Shown here: piece after piece, positions 25,233-25,721 of the stretch
Layout: every line of letters starts with the position of its first letter
How positions within the stretch are numbered: position 1 is the first letter of the stretch
Source of the DNA: Chitinophaga pinensis
GTDB lineage: Bacteria; Planctomycetota; Phycisphaerae; Phycisphaerales; SM1A02
Direction: 5' to 3'
Assembly: GCA_943329105.2 (NCBI GenBank)
Contig: CALQCP020000011.1
Coordinates: 1 to 25,721, forward strand
Length of the DNA stretch: 25,721 bases
Position numbers and translations under genes: made by a program
Notes under the pieces: model-generated
Told to the model about the DNA's origin: nothing
Databases searched by the model: none
What the model saw: the letters and a program-made list of their open reading frames with translations, nothing else

Positions 25233-25721
25233 TCAATCTTGCGTTGGTGCGGGATCTAGCCCCGCGTTGAGAGAGTCCCCGAGCTTGCGCAACTTCGCAA
25301 GCAACTGCTCGCGCTCATTCGTCATGCCTGGGGCGGGCTCTTGCACGCCCACAAACGCGCGAGTGGCATTACACATCCGCTGTCGAATCTCGCCAAGTGC
25401 AGGATTGCCATCGGTACGAGCCTTCTTTGGATCGACCAGATCCACGTAAACCTCAGGAAGGCGCGTGGCCCAATGATCCAAAATCCTCATCGACGCCTTA
25501 TTCGCTCCTAACAACGTGGGAGGGTTGGCTACGGGCGCTTCCGGAGGATCAGGGATCTTGTCAAGCCAACGCATACTTCGGTTCCAGATTGAACTCGTAA
25601 TAGCCCCAACCACCGATCCCGATAGGCTCGCTACATTTTGGCGACGAACCAACGGCCCAACATTTTCTTCAATTTGTTTATAGAACCAATCTGCCCTTGG
25701 GATGAGACGGAAGTGCTCAAC
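25233..25721 (-). CDS. partial unrecognised protein, N-terminus outside window
   Basis: The frame is open from the TGA at 25233-25235 to the window edge, 162 codons, with no ATG and only weak alternative starts (TTG at 25652), so the true start lies beyond 25721. The visible part begins VEHFRLIPRADWFYKQIE, which reads like the interior of a protein. It has one weakly hydrophobic Ser/Gly-rich stretch (SLSGSVVGAITSSIW), a Pro-rich segment (PDPPEAPVANPP) and a helical end. I do not recognise it. It ends 18 nt before the 829-aa gene and is the first visible gene of the minus-strand run, so the operon's promoter must lie outside the window. Confidence 0.65.
   Translation of the reverse strand, partial: VEHFRLIPRADWFYKQIEENVGPLVRRQNVASLSGSVVGAITSSIWNRSMRWLDKIPDPPEAPVANPPTLLGANKASMRILDHWATRLPEVYVDLVDPKKARTDGNPALGEIRQRMCNATRAFVGVQEPAPGMTNEREQLLAKLRKLGDSLNAGLDPAPTQD

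Overview
The window (25.7 kb, hand-sampled GC mostly 55-65%) looks like a planctomycete chromosome, perhaps Phycisphaerae. The reasons are long Pro/Ala-rich single-pass membrane proteins, GYF-like and zinc-ribbon heads on membrane proteins, weak or absent Shine-Dalgarno sites at several starts, and many large proteins of unrecognised family. That placement is an inference. No rRNA, tRNA, transposase or CRISPR array was seen.

Left part, plus strand. A membrane-protein gene truncated by the window edge (1-411, minus) diverges from a six-gene plus-strand run, 532-11423: a secreted transglutaminase-like protein; a zinc-ribbon/TM/transglutaminase-like protein; a zinc-ribbon GTPase; a GAP1-type protein with a C-terminal membrane anchor; a 1018-aa helical single-pass protein; and a GYF-like multi-pass protein ending in a domain here called X.

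Right part, minus strand. Nine genes read from 25721 down to 11541 with short gaps or overlaps, so probably one or two operons. In transcription order they are: a partial gene cut by the window edge; an 829-aa helical/TM protein with a possible degenerate FGE-like end; a small helical protein; a 1323-aa GTPase/TM/FGE-like fusion; a lipoprotein; a 359-aa possible GAP1-like protein; a secreted TPR protein; a tail-anchored GTPase; and a GAP1-like/TM/repeat-linker/domain X protein. The two runs converge at 11424-11540. The last genes of both runs carry domain X, so the junction is a long imperfect inverted repeat, about 93% identical over one 85-nt stretch.

Together these genes look like one envelope-spanning machine. 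It has three P-loop GTPases and three proteins with a GAP1-like core. Several proteins place a cytoplasmic head and a large presumed extracytoplasmic domain on either side of one TM segment. There are also secreted and lipoprotein parts. This agrees with what I recall of double-GTPase/GAP1 conflict systems (families called DO-GTPase and GAP1-N1/N2 in Pfam; recalled, not searched). Its membrane-GTPase-plus-lipoprotein layout also recalls the TssM/TssJ core of type VI secretion by analogy only, since no T6SS sheath, tube or spike gene is present. The biological output (defence, envelope sensing or transport) cannot be read from the sequence.
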